64,000 bases of DNA. Origin: Selaginella moellendorffii. Its lineage: Eukaryota > Streptophyta > Lycopodiopsida > Selaginellales > Selaginellaceae. The stretch lies in the NCBI RefSeq assembly GCF_000143415.4, contig NW_003314270.1, positions 2,697,668 to 2,761,667 on the forward strand, written 5' to 3'. Both the position numbers and the translations under genes were made by a program. Positions 1 to 8,770 of the stretch are shown here, piece by piece. Within the stretch, counting starts at the first letter, position 1; the number at the start of each line of letters is the position of its first letter. The notes beneath the pieces were generated by a model. It ran no database searches. It was given only the letters and a program-made list of their open reading frames with translations, and was not told the DNA's origin.

Positions 1-276
1 GGGCTCGGACTCATTCTATATGAGCTCCTTAGCGGAAGGGTGGCGTTCCCTGAATACCACTCTGATTATGTGGAGTTATTGCTGAAAAGCGTGGACAATG
101 TGGAGTTCGCATTGGATTGGAGTGATGTGTCGAGCGAGGCAAAGGATTTGATCATGGGGATGTTGGAGGTTTATCCGAGCCGGAGGCTGACGGTGGAGCA
201 AGTGCTTGGTCACCCCTGGATCGTGAACAACACCAGCGAGCTGTTTACCAGGAACTTGATTTGCAAGATTATGTAA
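1..276 (+). CDS. Ser/Thr protein kinase, C-terminal part (copy 1, cut by window edge)
   Basis: The window opens inside a kinase catalytic domain. The frame begins in the GLGLILYEL segment (helix F region after the DxWGLG motif), contains the DLIMGML and RRLTVEQVLGHPWI segments typical of the end of a CAMK-type kinase domain, and stops at TAA 274-276. It is almost identical to the last third of the complete copy at 6188-7084. Its 3' flank also matches that copy and leads into a membrane-protein gene in the same order. The N-lobe must lie upstream of the window, so whether this copy is whole cannot be judged. Confidence 0.85.
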   Translation, partial: GLGLILYELLSGRVAFPEYHSDYVELLLKSVDNVEFALDWSDVSSEAKDLIMGMLEVYPSRRLTVEQVLGHPWIVNNTSELFTRNLICKIM

Positions 277-613
277 GAACAAGACACAAAGAAACTGTTT
301 GTAGGTTATCGGATCCCCATGTAAAATCAAGTGACACTTGCCATTTTGCAGAGATTTGTTTCCGGTTGCTATTCATGTAGCAAAATGCCAGAATCAGTTT
401 GACTTGTAAGAACAAAACAATACATATGATTATTTGTGGCAAGTCGTGGCAAGTCGCTTATCGTGCGGCAAATACCGATTCAAGGCATTCCACGGAATCT
501 AAAGAATATATAGTGTGTTTTGCTGGTCGATCAAGGCCATGTGATCCATCTTAGCACTCCCATCATCCCGCTCAACAAAATCGGCAGCTTGCAGGGGAAG
601 GACTTTGAGTTTA

Positions 614-1150
614 ATGGAAGAAGCGGGAAAGATTGCAGAAGCTAATGCTGCCCCCAACAAAGAAGCATTGAAGTTTGCCAAATTGCTGATTACGCCTTTC
701 ACTTTTGTGGCTTCTACATGCCTCCAGTCAGGAATCTCCCTCATCAAAGAGAATGCCACACCAGTGGAAAAGGGGCGTTGCTTCCACTTCCTTCTCGCTT
801 CAGCCATCTCAGCATTTGGATTGGCATGGTGTCTAATAGCATTTCTTGATAACGATCAGGGAAAAGCTCTAGAGGCCAAAAGGCTCATGCTCTCTATGTG
901 GATGATCTTCTTTGCGAGCTTGTCCGTGATGATGACACCACTCTTTTTCAGCCTCCTCTATGTTGTCTACGACTTTAGTGACGCGAAGGCATCGTGGTCG
1001 ACCATGGGTGCGTGTGTTCTCGTCGGCATTCTAATCCTCGTTGGTTCCTACGTGAAAAGGCTGATGAGAATTCCTCTGAGGGGCACTTATATCACGTTCG
1101 TGATCATCATCGCTGCTAATTCGTATGGTTACACCCTATACAAGAAGTGA
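614..1150 (+). CDS. Small four-helix membrane protein, copy A
   Basis: A single-exon frame of 178 residues. The first ATG is at 614, preceded in frame by a non-ATG codon. Four hydrophobic segments are visible: around residues 20-38 (FAKLLITPFTFVASTCLQSG), 55-77, 94-118 (MWMIFFASLSVMMTPLFFSL) and 130-150, then a basic stretch and a short hydrophobic tail ending YGYTLYKK. No signal peptide or known domain is recognised. It is one of five related loci in the window (the others begin at 4571, 7411, 21993 and 24331). The spacing of hydrophobic segments is loosely like the PGG domain found behind plant ankyrin repeats, but I cannot assign it. Copies A, C and D form one subfamily (start MEEA/MEEV); B and E form another (MAEGAT). 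Confidence 0.6.
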   Translation: MEEAGKIAEANAAPNKEALKFAKLLITPFTFVASTCLQSGISLIKENATPVEKGRCFHFLLASAISAFGLAWCLIAFLDNDQGKALEAKRLMLSMWMIFFASLSVMMTPLFFSLLYVVYDFSDAKASWSTMGACVLVGILILVGSYVKRLMRIPLRGTYITFVIIIAANSYGYTLYKK

Positions 1151-1248
1151 AGAAAGAACACAAGAATTTCATTTCGTGTGGTAAATCGCCTACAAAAGAA
1201 AATCCAAAAGCCTTTGTTTGTTGTTACTTGTGAGAGCTAGCAAGCAGA

Positions 1249-2806
1249 CTAGCCCTTCGTTGTCTCTCCCTGCGCTGGAGGAGGCTTCTTATTCTTCTTG
1301 CTCTTCGATTTCTTGTCCTTGGCTCGCCGCTTCTTCTCGTTCACGTCCACCCAGGTGTAGTCACTGGGGATGAGAAACGGATCCACCAAGTCGGGCCCGT
1401 GATCGTCCGACACCGCCGACGAGCTTGCCTGGCTGTGAGGTCGCATCCACGAAAACCATGAACTCGCCGATGATGCCTGTGCTTGCGGAGCATCGCCCTC
1501 CTTGGCTTTTGCGTCTTGGAAGTGGCGAGGACTCGAGAGTGGCGTGGAAAACTCCTCCGACGGCGCGCGGATCTCGTCAAAGCGAGTGAAAGTCACGACG
1601 ACTCTGATGGTAGGCACTACTGGTATGGCCAGCTGAGACGAAGGAAAAAAGAAAAAAAGTTTGGTCACCGAAGAACTGGAGAAACGAGAACAGAAAATAA
1701 ACTTACCTTGACTGGAAACGTTCCAGTCGGTAGCTTGGTTGTCAAGAGCTCACGTAGCCTCCGGATCGCTTTCACTTTGTTGGACAGAATGTCCAGCAGC
1801 GGCACAAACTCCTCAGTGCTCAGAGGAAAATCCGGCGTGAGCCACAGCACCGGCCTCAATCCCTTCTGGTACTCGTTTTCAGCGCCAGCCTTTCCAGGCT
1901 TGTGAATCGACTCCCTGCTTACGCTCTTCCTGGCAGGCTTGTCCATGTATCCCTTCTTGAGCTCGAATGTGTCCTCCGCTCTATAATTCGATGGTCGCCT
2001 GTCGAAAGACTTTCTGCTGTTATTCCTGCCACCCCGCTCTACTTCTACGCTGAGAGACTTCCTTGCCGGCTCCACCTTCTTTGCGTTTTCATGCTTGACG
2101 CTCTTCTTCCCCCAGCTAAACCAGCTTTTCCTGTCCTCCCTGTGGATATCCGAGCCAGACGAAGCACCCCCTACGCTCATATCATCGTCGAGCAATCCGT
2201 CCAATATAATATCATCCCCCCCGTTCTCCAAGCGCCTGCGAAGCTTGCTGTTGTCCTTGCCACCCTTGTCAAATCCCTTCTCGATAAACTCGCCATTCTC
2301 GGCCTTGAGCGCCGAGTCCAGTTGCTGCTTCTCCTCCTCGGTTAGAAGATCGGTGTAGTCTTCGTCGTCCTCTCCCTCGGCCTCTTCTGAAGCGAACAGC
2401 TCCTCGTCTGTCATGGCTCCTGGAACCCTTCGCGACCGGACACTGACAGTCACATGATGCATGTCGTATATCTTCGCCTTCCACGAGCCCACCATCTCGG
2501 TTTTCTCTTGCCTCCTCCACGTCAAATGCGGCTGGAGCTCGGCCTGTGTGACATCGATCCCCGGCCTGTAGATGTTGGTTTGTGACAAAACCGCCACCTC
2601 TTGCGCGATCTCGGACTCCGTGGGCTGGACTCCGGCACCGTCCAAAGCGTTCATAATCTCCTTCTCTTTGTGACTGAGAACACAGAGGGTCCCGGAAGGG
2701 AGCTTGCCGTCGTCGCTTCCATCGCCCAAAAAGAGAACGCTCTGGTCCAACCTCTGGATCCTGAAACCATCGAAGCCCGCGAGTGTCATGTCCGCCCTGA
2801 GATTGG
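1249..2806 (-). pseudogene. 5'-truncated copy of the ankyrin/GPCR-chaperone gene
   Basis: This is the reverse complement of 19802-21359, containing exon 1 from about codon 186 onward, the same intron and exon 2 down to the TAG at 1249-1251. The frame is open and the protein is nearly identical to the right copy, with two substitutions noticed in exon 1. The first ~185 residues, including the ankyrin repeats, are missing because the homology stops abruptly at 2806, where a piece of dirigent-like gene is joined. The first Met left (MTLAGFDG) could start a ~490-residue GPCR-chaperone-only protein if a promoter were available. I call it a truncated duplicate, probably not functional. Confidence 0.8.
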
Positions 2807-2896
2807 CAAGAATGGGGCTGCAAATGTCTGCATTGATCCGGGTCTACCAGTGTTGTCTTTGGGAAGAACGTAGAACTCGTTTTGGTTGATCCCCGT
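2807..2896 (-). pseudogene. Fragment of dirigent-like gene at a duplication junction
   Basis: About 90 bp encode the GINQNEFYVLPKDN...GSMQTFAAPF segment of the dirigent-like proteins at 5543-6108 and 23314-23870. Read on the minus strand it enters from filler DNA at 2896 and runs into the ankyrin-gene fragment at 2806/2807 after the bases TTCTTG. The reading frame does not continue usefully into the next gene (it stops after LPISGRT). The overlap between the two sources at the joint is one or two bases. This is a breakpoint scar, not a gene. Confidence 0.8.
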
Positions 2897-2964
2897 TTTG
2901 CCATTCCTTCTATTTCTACTTTCGTTGCTTGGTAGAATAGTTCTTAGCTCTTCAAGTGGAAGCG
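2897..2964 (-). repeat. Filler DNA matching the repeat in the LOL1-like intron
   Basis: This stretch separates the DUF455-like exon 3 and the first bases of its intron from the dirigent fragment. Read on the minus strand, about 50 bases (2901-2950) match 34466-34585 apart from a few substitutions and the loss of one tandem unit: GAGCTAAGAAC.ATTCTACCAAGCAA is followed by GTAGAAATAGAAGGAATG. The right arm has neither this sequence nor this junction. It therefore looks like short templated filler inserted when the tandem pieces were joined, or a low-copy dispersed repeat. Confidence 0.6.
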
Positions 2965-3729
2965 TATAGGCACCTGGACCATTGGAATAACTGCGAGACG
3001 AGCATCCACGCTTCCAGAAGTTTTCTGGCAATCCTTCCAGAGCAAATTGTGCGCTGGAACATCTCCATAACTATGGTAAGGAAACGATAAATGAAGAGAA
3101 AACTACAAGTTTCTAAATACCTGGAACCAAGCTCCTTCAATCGCTGCTCGCACCAGCAAAAATGCCGGCTCTCGTCGTCCGCAACGTGAGCAAAATCCAC
3201 GAAAAACTGCGAATCGAGCTCGCCACCCGACGCCGAGAAGCGCACCACAGTGTCCCATGCAAGATCCACGGCGTTGAGCTCGATGTGTGCCAAGTTATGG
3301 ATCATATGAACTCTGGGAGATAGCCCCAGAACTTTGGCTGTTGGAACTCTCCTTGGATGCACCTATAGGCACAGCAAGAACAAACGAATGTCTAGAACTT
3401 CGAGAAAAAAAAAGAAGAATCTTACCAGCTGAGGCTGCTCTGGCCTTGCGGGAGAATCCATGGCGGCCGCTACACCAATCGGAAGAACCACTGCACCAAA
3501 GCTTGTAAGCGTGGTGCGTCAAGAGGGCTTTGGAGAGTGGACGAGGGGTGGCGAGGATCAAGGCGCCCCATTCCGCGAGGCTGCGAGGGGGAGGAGAGAA
3601 AGAACCAGCGTGATCTAAGGGAGTCGCCACCATCTCAGGGCCGGCATCCCCCCAGCGGCGCCGCTCATTGGGTGGCGCCGCCGGGGACCTCCACGACCGG
3701 AGCCCCGCCCACTTGTGGTGTTGCTGCAT
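2965..3729 (-). pseudogene. Frameshifted, 3'-truncated copy of the DUF455 gene
   Basis: This is the reverse complement of about 25154-25895, with exon 1 (from MQQHH), intron, exon 2 (HPRRVPTAKVLG..., HNLAHIELNAVD) and exon 3 (LLWKDCQK...VIPMVQ). Compared with the right copy, exon 1 lacks two bases near 3485-3490 (CAGTGGTTCTTCC against CAGTGGTGCTCTTCC), which shifts the frame before the HPRRVP exon. The last exons, with the second half of the ferritin-like bundle, are absent because the copy is cut at 2965. Both lesions indicate a pseudogene. Confidence 0.8.
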
Positions 3730-3819
3730 TGCCCACGAGCAGCTACTAAAACCTTTAAACCCCCTCATCAAAATCTCCCAAGATTCATGCCACTATTTTT
3801 CTATGTATCTAAGAAATGG

Positions 3820-4000
3820 ATGAGCATTAGCGACATCATCGTCCTCCATTTTCTTATCCATGCGGTCAATGAAGACATTGGCAGCCCCCTCTTAAGCTCT
3901 TTTCGCCATTGTCGGAGGCACCATAAGGTTTGAAGGAGCCACAGCACTGCGAGAGAAACGAGCAAACAAACAAAAACAATCTCTGTAACAAAGGAAATTG
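3820..4000 (+). pseudogene. Dirigent-like gene remnant with internal deletion
   Basis: The order on the plus strand is the signal-peptide exon end (GCATTAGCGACATC...TCGTCC), the start of intron 1 (TTTTCTTATCCATG), then directly the 3' part of exon 2 (AGCTCTTTTCGCCATTGT...GGCACC...GTTTGAAGGAGCCA) and the last codons. The middle of exon 2, about 300 bp, is missing and stops are present. The same deleted form occurs at 24898-25065 and 7925-8110 on the minus strand, so the deletion predates the duplications. Confidence 0.7.
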
Positions 4001-4030
4001 TAAATCTATCACGTTATAAAATTAAGTCTT

Positions 4031-4571
4031 TTATTTATATAAAGTGTACCCATATGTATTAGCAGCAAAGATGATACGTAAAATGACAGGAGTGCCTCTC
4101 AGAGGAATCCTCATCCTTTGGAATAGCTTTTTCACGTAGGAACCAGTAAAGACTACAACGACCAAAACTAAATACGCACCCATTATTGACCACGATGCCT
4201 TCGTTTCGCTGATGTCGTAGACAACATACAGGAGGCTGAAGAGGAGCGGCAACATCATCATAGACAAGCTTGCAAAGAAGATCACCTAAAGAAAGGACAT
4301 GAGATTGTCGAGCTCCTGAGCTTCTTTCCTTGTTATCAACAATTGCTATCATACACCCTGCCAATCCAAATACAGAGATGGTTGGAGCCATAAAGAGGTG
4401 GAAGCAACGCCCCTTCTCTGTGGGCGTTGCATTCTCTCTGATAAGGGAGATTCCCGACTGGAGTCATGTGGAAGCCACAAAAGTGAAAGGTGTAATCACC
4501 AATTTGGCCAGCTTCAATGATTCTTTCCCGTTAGCCTCATTAGAATTAGCAATCGTTGCCCCTTCTGCCAT
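4031..4571 (-). pseudogene. Small four-helix membrane protein, copy B (broken)
   Basis: This is the reverse complement of the intact copy E (24331-24873), starting at ATG 4569-4571 with MAEGAT and ending at TAA 4031-4033. Lesions read directly: the Cys codon in VASTC is TGA at 4464-4466; two bases are missing in the GGAAAGAAGCTCAGG stretch, giving a frameshift; and a Trp codon before the third hydrophobic segment has become TAG. The 3' half is open from 4285 but would need internal initiation. Confidence 0.85.
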
Positions 4572-4599
4572 GAACTTAAACGTGAAAAAATTGAAGCAG

Positions 4600-4680
4600 A
4601 ACCCTGGTTCTTGGATGTTTGTAGGAGACTAAAGTACGATCCAGATGCGAGGTTTGAAGGTAGATAACTAGTATAGGATT
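4600..4680 (+). pseudogene. DUF455 last-core-exon fragment (WFLDVCRRL part)
   Basis: About 75 bp match the end of the DUF455 ferritin-like core exon at 26112-26172 (TTCTTGGATGTTTGTAGGAGACTA...GAGGTTTGAAGGTAGATAA). The 5' half of the same exon fragment lies at 5340-5445 in opposite orientation, separated by the TRIM. In the right arm both halves are contiguous (23975-24120), so this locus carries an inversion. Confidence 0.7.
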
Positions 4681-4808
4681 TCATTCCTTTTTTTTTTTCC
4701 TTGTTATCATTCCAATTTTATTTGGTGTCTCCGAAGAGACTTTTTCCTAGTTATGTCTTTTTGAGATTATATGGGAATTCAAATTTTTGTAGTCCACACA
4801 TTTTGATA

Positions 4809-5299
4809 TGTAGGATCCTATCCCTTACACCCTAAGCCAACTGGCTAAAAGAGTGATCACTTGATTGTAGGGCTCTTTCTTTATCCTATTATCCTGATTT
4901 AGTGCCTAACAATCCTCCCTGTCGTCAGGGAATGAATCCTAACAATGGTATTGGAGCCCAGTTTGATTCTCGTGGCTGACGAGTGGGACAGGAACATTCC
5001 TTCACGTGGGACAAGAATATTTTAAAGGAATATTCAACATGGTGGATCTAGAGGGAGAACCAAGGTCACTATGGTCTTTCTCTTAGGGTCTACCAAACCT
5101 TGATTCTCCCTCTAGATCCACCATGTTAAATATTCCTTCAAAATATTCTTGCCCCACTTGTCAGCCATGAGAATCAAACTGGGTTCCGATACCATTGTTA
5201 AGATCCTATCCCTTACACCTTAAGCCAACTGACTAAAGGGGTGATCACTTGATTGCAGGGCCCTTTGCTTATCCTATTATCCTGACCTGGTGCTTAACA
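4809..5299 (-). mobile_element. TRIM-type miniature LTR retrotransposon with internal hairpin
   Basis: Two direct repeats of about 103 bp (4809-4911 and 5196-5299) share most bases and have TG...CA ends when read on the minus strand (TGTTAAGC...CTTAACA and TGTTAGGC...CCTACA). One base inside the 5' LTR, at 5194-5181 on the minus strand, is TGGTATCGGAACCC, a primer-binding site of the initiator-Met tRNA type (consensus TGGTATCAGAGC). A purine-rich tract (GACAGGGAGGA) sits just before the 3' LTR. The 284-bp interior has no coding frame. Its size and layout fit a TRIM. No clean target-site duplication is visible (flanks TGATA and TATGA). Paralogous empty sites near 8405-8440 and 24205-24245 show about 27 bp lost at the insertion point. 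Confidence 0.75.
4942..5196. repeat. Inverted repeat filling the TRIM interior
   Basis: Arm 1 (4942-5065) and arm 2 (5098-5196) are imperfect reverse complements around a 32-bp spacer. Each begins at its outer end with ACAATGGTAT plus a primer-binding-like sequence: TGGTATTGGAGCCC at 4946-4959 on plus and TGGTATCGGAACCC at 5194-5181 on minus. Arm 1 has about 23 extra bases around 4990-5015. A transcript would fold into a hairpin of about 100 bp. Confidence 0.75.
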
Positions 5300-5542
5300 T
5301 ATGAAATACACAATTCTATACTTGAGAGATCGAACAAATTATCCTTGACTGTTGTGTTGAGAAACCAACAGCGACATGCATGAGCTCTTCTTGCCAAGTT
5401 TTGTTTCACAATCTCGTCCTTCTTCAGCCTCAGCCCAGTGTTAATGGATCGACACTCACGTATTTCACGTGTACTCTGGTATCTTTCTATTTATCTAAGA
5501 TATGGAGAGCTCTAGGCTAGAGCATTCTACATAATAGGCCAA

Positions 5543-6108
5543 ATGGCCTCCTCTGGAATTGGGATCTTCTTAATCATCCTGGCATTAGCGACATCAGCAT
5601 CGTCCATCAAGGTATAGACTCCATTTTCTTATCCATGCTTTGCATTGCTAGTCAAGATCTTAAGAATTTCTACCATCTGGATCTTGTGAAACAGTGCAAG
5701 ACCTACACCTTCCAAGGCCAGTCCCTGTTTACGGACACGGGGATCAACCAAAACGAGTTCTACGTTCTTCCCAAAGACAACGCTGGTAGACCCGGATCAA
5801 TGCAGAGATTCGCAGCCCCATTCTTGGTCTCCACCAAGGGCTATACCAGGTTATGCATGGGGACATACATGGGAATCCTCGCAAACACCGGCCTGGGGAG
5901 CTTCCAGTCCTCGCATTGCTCCTTTGCTGATGGTAGCAGCCTCGAGTTTCAAGACGAGGCCGGGAGCTCGACCGCTGGATCTCAAGCTCTTTTCGCCATC
6001 GTTGGTGGCACCGGAAGATTTGAAGGAGCCATGGGCACAGCGAAAGAAACGAGCAAAGGAAACAATCTCTATGTCGTGGAATTCACCGCAAAGGTCTGCA
6101 AGTCTTGA
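5543..6108 (+). CDS. Secreted dirigent-like (AOC-barrel) protein, left copy
   Basis: Two exons: 5543-5611 and 5695-6108, with a GT/AG intron of 83 bp; 160 residues. Exon 1 encodes a signal peptide (hydrophobic GIGIFLIILALA). The mature part has the GSSLEF and AIVGGTGRFEGAMGTAKET segments that resemble the conserved core of dirigent/allene-oxide-cyclase-like beta barrels, plus Cys residues near both ends that could pair. Dirigent proteins steer coupling of phenoxy radicals in the cell wall; substrate and activity are unknown here. The kinase gene starts 79 bp downstream on the same strand, as in the right arm. The frame is intact and close to the right copy. Confidence 0.7.
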
Positions 6109-6187
6109 TCATAACTCAATCTGGTTTGATCAAGACTTAAAGGCAGTTCCCTTTAGGTCACGCTAACAATCGTTGTTTAATCTCGCC

Positions 6188-7084
6188 ATGACTGTGTGGA
6201 GAGCGGTCGAGACTGGTGAGTTGGTTGTGAGCGAGGAGCTGTCGTCGTTGAGGAAGATGTACGATGTGGGTTTTGAGCTTGGAAAGGGAGGGCAAGGCAC
6301 TGTACACCTTGTAAGCTTTAGAATGGGTGGTAAGTTGCTAGCGGCTAAGAGCTTCGAGAGGTCGGGTGAGAGAGAGAAGGAAATCATGCTCAAACTCAAT
6401 GGCTGCCATGGTACACTAGAGATCTACGACATGGTCGAGGAGGAGCGCAAGGGCCGCTGGTGGGGATCCCTAATCTTGGAGCTCTGCTCGTGCACGCTCC
6501 GGGACAGGCTAAAGATGGTGGGGAGGCTGGCGGATGACGAGGCGGCGTTTGTGACCAAGAGCCTGGCCGAGACGCTGAGGGAGATGCACAACCTTGGGGT
6601 GGTGCACAGGGATATGAAGCTGGAAAACGTTTTGCTGACGCATCCAGCGCAACCTTACGAGGTGAAGCTGTCTGACTTTGGGGTTGCGACTGACCGGGCC
6701 GACGAGATGCACCACCTTTGTGGCACCCCTGGGTATATGTCGCCAGATGTTCTCAGGGCTGGTGAGGGCGGATGGCCGAAATACTACACTCAAGCGGTGG
6801 ACGTTTGGGGGCTCGGACTCATTCTATATGAGCTCCTTAGCGGAAGGGTGGCGTTCCCTGAATACCACTCTGATTATGTGGAGTTATTGCTGAAAAGCGT
6901 GGACAATGTGGAGTTTGCATTGGATTGGAGTGATGTGTCGAGCGAGGCAAAGGATTTGATCATGGGGATGTTGGAGGTTTATCCGAGCCGGAGGCTGACG
7001 GTGGAGCAAGTGCTTGGTCACCCCTGGATCGTGAACAACACCAGCGAGCTGTTTACCAGGAACTTGATTTGCAAGATTATGTAA
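6188..7084 (+). CDS. Ser/Thr protein kinase, copy 2
   Basis: Single exon, 298 residues, nearly all kinase domain. Visible: glycine loop GKGGQGTV (about residues 33-40), ATP lysine in LLAAKSF, catalytic loop HRDMKLENVL, DFG, GTPGYMSPDV in place of the usual APE, DVWGLGLILYEL, and the closing RRLTVEQVLGHPWI. The layout resembles CAMK/CDPK-type catalytic domains, but there are no EF hands, no membrane anchor and no clear N-myristoylation site. Start chosen at MTVWRAVE, shared by copies 3 and 4. It sits behind the dirigent-like gene and before a membrane-protein copy. Substrate unknown. Confidence 0.85.
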   Translation: MTVWRAVETGELVVSEELSSLRKMYDVGFELGKGGQGTVHLVSFRMGGKLLAAKSFERSGEREKEIMLKLNGCHGTLEIYDMVEEERKGRWWGSLILELCSCTLRDRLKMVGRLADDEAAFVTKSLAETLREMHNLGVVHRDMKLENVLLTHPAQPYEVKLSDFGVATDRADEMHHLCGTPGYMSPDVLRAGEGGWPKYYTQAVDVWGLGLILYELLSGRVAFPEYHSDYVELLLKSVDNVEFALDWSDVSSEAKDLIMGMLEVYPSRRLTVEQVLGHPWIVNNTSELFTRNLICKIM

Positions 7085-7410
7085 GAACAAGACACAAAGA
7101 AACTGTTTGTAGGTTATCGGATCCCCATGTAAAATCAAGTGACACTTGCCATTTTGCAGAGATTTGTTTCACGTTGCTATTCATGTAGCAAAATGCCAGA
7201 TTCAGTTTGACAAAACAAAGAAACGTATACATATGATTATTTGTGGCAAGTCGCTTATCGTGCGGCAAATACCGATTCAAGGCATTCCACGGAATCTAAA
7301 GAATATATAGTGTGTTTTGCTGGTCGATCAAGGCCATGTGATCCATCTTAGCACTCCCATCATCCCGCTCAACAAAATCAGCAGCTTGCAGGGAAAGGAC
7401 TTTGAGTTTA

Positions 7411-8004
7411 ATGGAAGAAGTGGAAAAGATTGCAGAAGCTAATGCTGTCCCCAACACAGAAGCATTGAAGTTTGCCAAATTGCTGATTACGCCTTTCACT
7501 TTTGTGGCTTCTACATGCCTCCAGTCAGGAATCTCCCTCATCAAAGAGAATGCAACGCACGTGGAGAAGGGGCGTTGCTTCCACCTCTTTATGGCTGCAA
7601 CCATCTCGGTATTTGGATTAGCAGGGTGTATGATAGCAATTGTTGATAACAAGGAAAGAAAAGCTCAGGAGCTCGACAATCTCATGTCCTCTCTTTGGGT
7701 GATCTTCTTTTCAAGCTTGTCTACGATGATGTTGCCGCTCCTCTTCAGCCTCCTGTATGTGGTCTACGATTTCATCGGAACCAAGGCATCGTGGTCAATA
7801 TTGAGTGCATATTTAGCTTTGGTCGTTGTAGTCTTCACTGGTTCCTACGTGAAAAAGCTGTTCCAAAGGATGAGGATTCCTCTGAAAGGCACTCCTGTCA
7901 TTTTACTTATCATTTACAATTTCGTTGTTACAGAGATTGGTTTTGTTTTTTTGCTCGTTTCTCTCGCAGTGCTGTGGCTCCTTCAAACCTTATGGTGCCT
8001 CTGA
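7411..8004 (+). CDS. Small membrane protein, copy C, with replaced C-terminus
   Basis: Starts MEEVEKIAEANA like copies A and D but from the second hydrophobic segment onward reads like copy E (HLFMAATISVFGLAG, KERKAQELDNLMSSLWVIFF), so it looks like a conversion hybrid. Near 7913 the normal ending (ANTYGYTLYK) is lost by a deletion that joins the gene to downstream DNA. The frame then runs 29 further codons (YNFVVTEIGF...LWCL) through antisense dirigent remnant before a stop at 8004. Total 197 residues, with an extra hydrophobic segment at the end. Confidence 0.5.
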   Translation: MEEVEKIAEANAVPNTEALKFAKLLITPFTFVASTCLQSGISLIKENATHVEKGRCFHLFMAATISVFGLAGCMIAIVDNKERKAQELDNLMSSLWVIFFSSLSTMMLPLLFSLLYVVYDFIGTKASWSILSAYLALVVVVFTGSYVKKLFQRMRIPLKGTPVILLIIYNFVVTEIGFVFLLVSLAVLWLLQTLWCL

Positions 8005-8110
8005 CAATGGTGAAAAGAGCTTAAGAGGGGGTTGCCAATGTCTTCATTGATCGCATAGATAAGAAAATGGAGGATGATGATGTCGCTAATGCTCATCCAT
8101 TTCTTAGATA
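7925..8110 (-). pseudogene. Dirigent-like remnant, third location
   Basis: Matches 24898-25065 (TGCTGTGGCTCCTTCAAACC...AAAAGAGCTTAAGAGGGGG...ATAAGAAAATGGAGGATGATGATGTCGCTAATGC). It is the internally deleted form of the dirigent gene read antisense, and overlaps the 3' end of membrane-protein copy C. Confidence 0.65.
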
Positions 8111-8183
8111 CATGGAAAAATAGTGGCATGAATCTTGGAAGATTTTGATGAGGGGTTTTAAAGGTTTTAGTAGCTGCTCGTGG

Positions 8184-8590
8184 GCCAGCTTCGATGATTC
8201 TTTCCCGTTAGCCTCATTAGAATTAGCAATTGTTGCCCCTTCTGCCATGAACTTAAACGTGAAAAAAGTGAAGCAGAACCTGGTTCTTGGATTTTGTAGG
8301 AGACTAAAGTGTGATCCAGCTGCGAGGTTTAAAGGTAGATAACTAGTATAGGATCTCATTCCTTGTTTTTCCTTGTTATAGATTATATGGGAATTCAAAT
8401 TTTTGTAGTCTATGCCCTGTATGGTGCAGCTGGGACTAATATGAAATGCACAGTTCTATACTTGAGAGATTGAACAAATTATCCTTGACTGTTGTGTCGA
8501 GAAACCAACGACGACATGCACGAGCTCTTCCTGCCAAGTTTTGTTTCACAATCTCGTCCTTCTTCAGCCTCGGACCAGTGTTAATGGATC
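8184..8590. pseudogene. Patchwork of membrane-protein and DUF455 fragments
   Basis: From left to right: 8184-8290 (minus) is the first ~25 codons of a copy-B/E membrane protein (MAEGATIANSNEANGKESS); 8276-8345 (plus) is the end of the DUF455 core exon (CCTGGTTCTTGGATTTTG...AGGTTTAAAGGTAGATAA); 8380-8470 is intergenic sequence shared with 24180-24270; 8500-8590 (minus) is the 5' half of the same DUF455 exon. The arrangement equals that at 4571-5450 except that the TRIM is absent, so both share the derived inversion. Homology to the arms ends near 8600. Confidence 0.65.
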
Positions 8591-8770
8591 GACGCTCACG
8601 TATTTCACGTGTTGTTATACCAAATGTAAACTCTTGATTTAAACCTCAAAATCTCAAAAATCTCAAATTAAAGTTAAGTTATGCTTTAACAATGCACATT
8701 CTTATTCCCCCGTATCTAGCCAGGGAAAATATCTAAAGAGTATTTCTAATATTCCAAAAGTAACTACCAA

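Noticed and set aside
2786..3031. Apparent fusion protein DUF455 exon 3-dirigent
   Set aside because: The frame passes through intron and filler DNA at a duplication breakpoint and stops seven residues into the ankyrin piece.
4942..5196. Inverted repeat as terminal repeats of a MITE
   Set aside because: The outer direct repeats with TG...CA ends, PBS and purine tract explain the element better as an LTR-type TRIM.
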